Assembly (NCBI GenBank): GCA_045105075.1
Contig: JBGCDD010000016.1
Location: 1 to 6,031, forward strand
From: JBGCDD01 sp045105075
Lineage (GTDB): Bacteria > Pseudomonadota > Alphaproteobacteria > Rhodobacterales > Rhodobacteraceae
Length of the DNA: 6,031 bases
Reading direction: 5' to 3'
The notes under the pieces are model-generated. The model was not told the origin of the DNA and searched no databases. It saw only the letters and a list, made by a program, of their open reading frames with translations. Below, piece by piece: positions 5,216 to 6,031 of this stretch (positions are counted from its first letter, which is position 1; each line of letters begins with the position of its first letter). The position numbers and the translations under genes were made by a program.

Positions 5216-6031
5216 ATGCGGAACGACAGTCATTTACCACCGGCGTTGCAGGGGCTGCGTATTCCGCTCATTGGCTCGCCCTTGTTCATCATCTCGGTGC
5301 CGGAACTGGTGATTGCGCAGTGCAAAGCCGGGATCGTGGGATCATTCCCGGCGCTCAACGCGCGGGAAGCGGAGGGTGAGCCGCCCCTGCTTGATGCGTG
5401 GCTGACGCAGATCAAAGAAGAGTTGGATCGCCACAACCAAGCGAACCCGGACACGCCCGCGGCGCCTTACGCGGTGAACCAGATCGTACACCGCTCGAAC
5501 GGGCGGCTGGACCGGGATCTGGAGATTTGCGTCAAACATGAGGTGCCGATCTGGATCACCTCGCTCGGCGCGCGGGTTGAGGTCAACGAAGCGGCGCATT
5601 CCTGTGGCGGCGTGGTGCTGCACGACATCATCAATAATACGTTTGCCAAGAAAGCGATTTCCAAGGGTGCCGATGGCCTGATCGCGGTTGCAGCTGGCGC
5701 TGGAGGGCACGCGGGCTCGCTGTCGCCGTTTGCGCTGATCCAGGAGATCCGCGAATGGTTCGATGGGCCGCTGTTGTGCTCGGGCTGCATCTCGACGGGC
5801 GATGGTGTTCTGGCTGCCGAGGCAATGGGCGCGGATCTGGCCTATCTGGGCACGTCTTTCATTGCGACCGAAGAAGCCAATGCGCATCCGGAATACAAGC
5901 AGATGCTGGTGGATTGTGCCGCTGACGACATCATCTATTCCAACCTGTTCACGGGCGTCTGGGGCAACTATCTGAAGCCTTCGATCGAGCGTGCGGGCAT
6001 GGACCCGGACAACCTGCCGTCCAGTGATCCA
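5216..6031 (+). CDS. Nitronate monooxygenase (2-nitropropane dioxygenase)-family flavoprotein, 3'-truncated
   Basis: This reading frame stays open from the ATG at 5216 to the right edge, giving 272 residues; the family is usually about 320-350, so perhaps 50-80 are missing. Members are FMN-binding TIM-barrel enzymes; some oxidise alkyl nitronates, while relatives such as FabK reduce enoyl thioesters. Visible marks are GSPLFIISVPELVIAQCKAGIVGSFPALN (from 20), the GADGLIAVAAGAGGHAG loop (151-167) with the usual catalytic or flavin-near His at H165, and the phosphate-binding region SGCISTGDG (189-197) with GADLAYLGTSFIATEE (205-220). The start is supported by AGAGGGA upstream and by family-like sequence beginning near residue 14. 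It follows a probable terminator by only 29 bases, so it may rely on read-through or on a promoter not recognised here. Its neighbours suggest a role in acyl-CoA breakdown, possibly removing a by-product or reducing an intermediate, but true nitronate activity is not shown. Confidence 0.9.
   Translation, partial: MRNDSHLPPALQGLRIPLIGSPLFIISVPELVIAQCKAGIVGSFPALNAREAEGEPPLLDAWLTQIKEELDRHNQANPDTPAAPYAVNQIVHRSNGRLDRDLEICVKHEVPIWITSLGARVEVNEAAHSCGGVVLHDIINNTFAKKAISKGADGLIAVAAGAGGHAGSLSPFALIQEIREWFDGPLLCSGCISTGDGVLAAEAMGADLAYLGTSFIATEEANAHPEYKQMLVDCAADDIIYSNLFTGVWGNYLKPSIERAGMDPDNLPSSDP

Noticed and set aside
3918..5240. A 440-codon open frame on the - strand opposite the thiolase gene
   Set aside because: It is the mirror of a real gene in GC-rich DNA. 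Its translation is rich in His, Arg and Cys with no recognisable domain, and the + strand frame encodes a complete thiolase with every catalytic residue.

Overview
This GC-rich window reads as part of an alphaproteobacterial chromosome, most likely a member of the Rhodobacterales (Roseobacter group). The evidence is the protein style, the gene order and two intergenic hairpin elements that, from memory, resemble a repeat common in that order. All six genes lie on the + strand and are tightly packed. No RNA gene, CRISPR array, insertion sequence or clear promoter was seen, and no stretch longer than 300 bases lacks a gene.

Layout: the 3' part of an acyl-CoA dehydrogenase gene (2-985) runs off the left edge. 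Its stop overlaps the start of a second acyl-CoA dehydrogenase gene (982-2091) by four bases. After gaps of 3 and 16 bases come two unlike short-chain dehydrogenases: an RhlG-like one with an NADPH-type signature (2095-2916) and one like the (3R)-hydroxyacyl-CoA dehydrogenase domain of peroxisomal multifunctional enzyme type 2 (2933-3859). An 82-base gap with a GC-rich hairpin precedes a thiolase gene (3942-5138). A 77-base gap with a terminator-like hairpin then leads to a nitronate monooxygenase-family flavoprotein gene (5216 to the right edge), whose C-terminus is cut off.

How the genes work together: dehydrogenase, 3-hydroxyacyl-CoA dehydrogenase and thiolase make a beta-oxidation-like acyl-CoA breakdown pathway. 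The hydratase step is not encoded here. The two acyl-CoA dehydrogenases are the most informative pair. The first keeps the N-terminal FAD motif and the catalytic Glu but lacks the C-terminal FAD-contact motifs. The second has the reverse. This is the pattern of obligate alpha2-beta2 acyl-CoA dehydrogenases, best known from steroid side-chain degradation, so the real substrate may be bulky or branched. The sequence alone does not identify it.

Nothing here is a clearly new system. The points most worth a second look are the split dehydrogenase, the pair of related hairpin elements facing opposite ways around the thiolase gene, and the flavoprotein at the end of the cluster.
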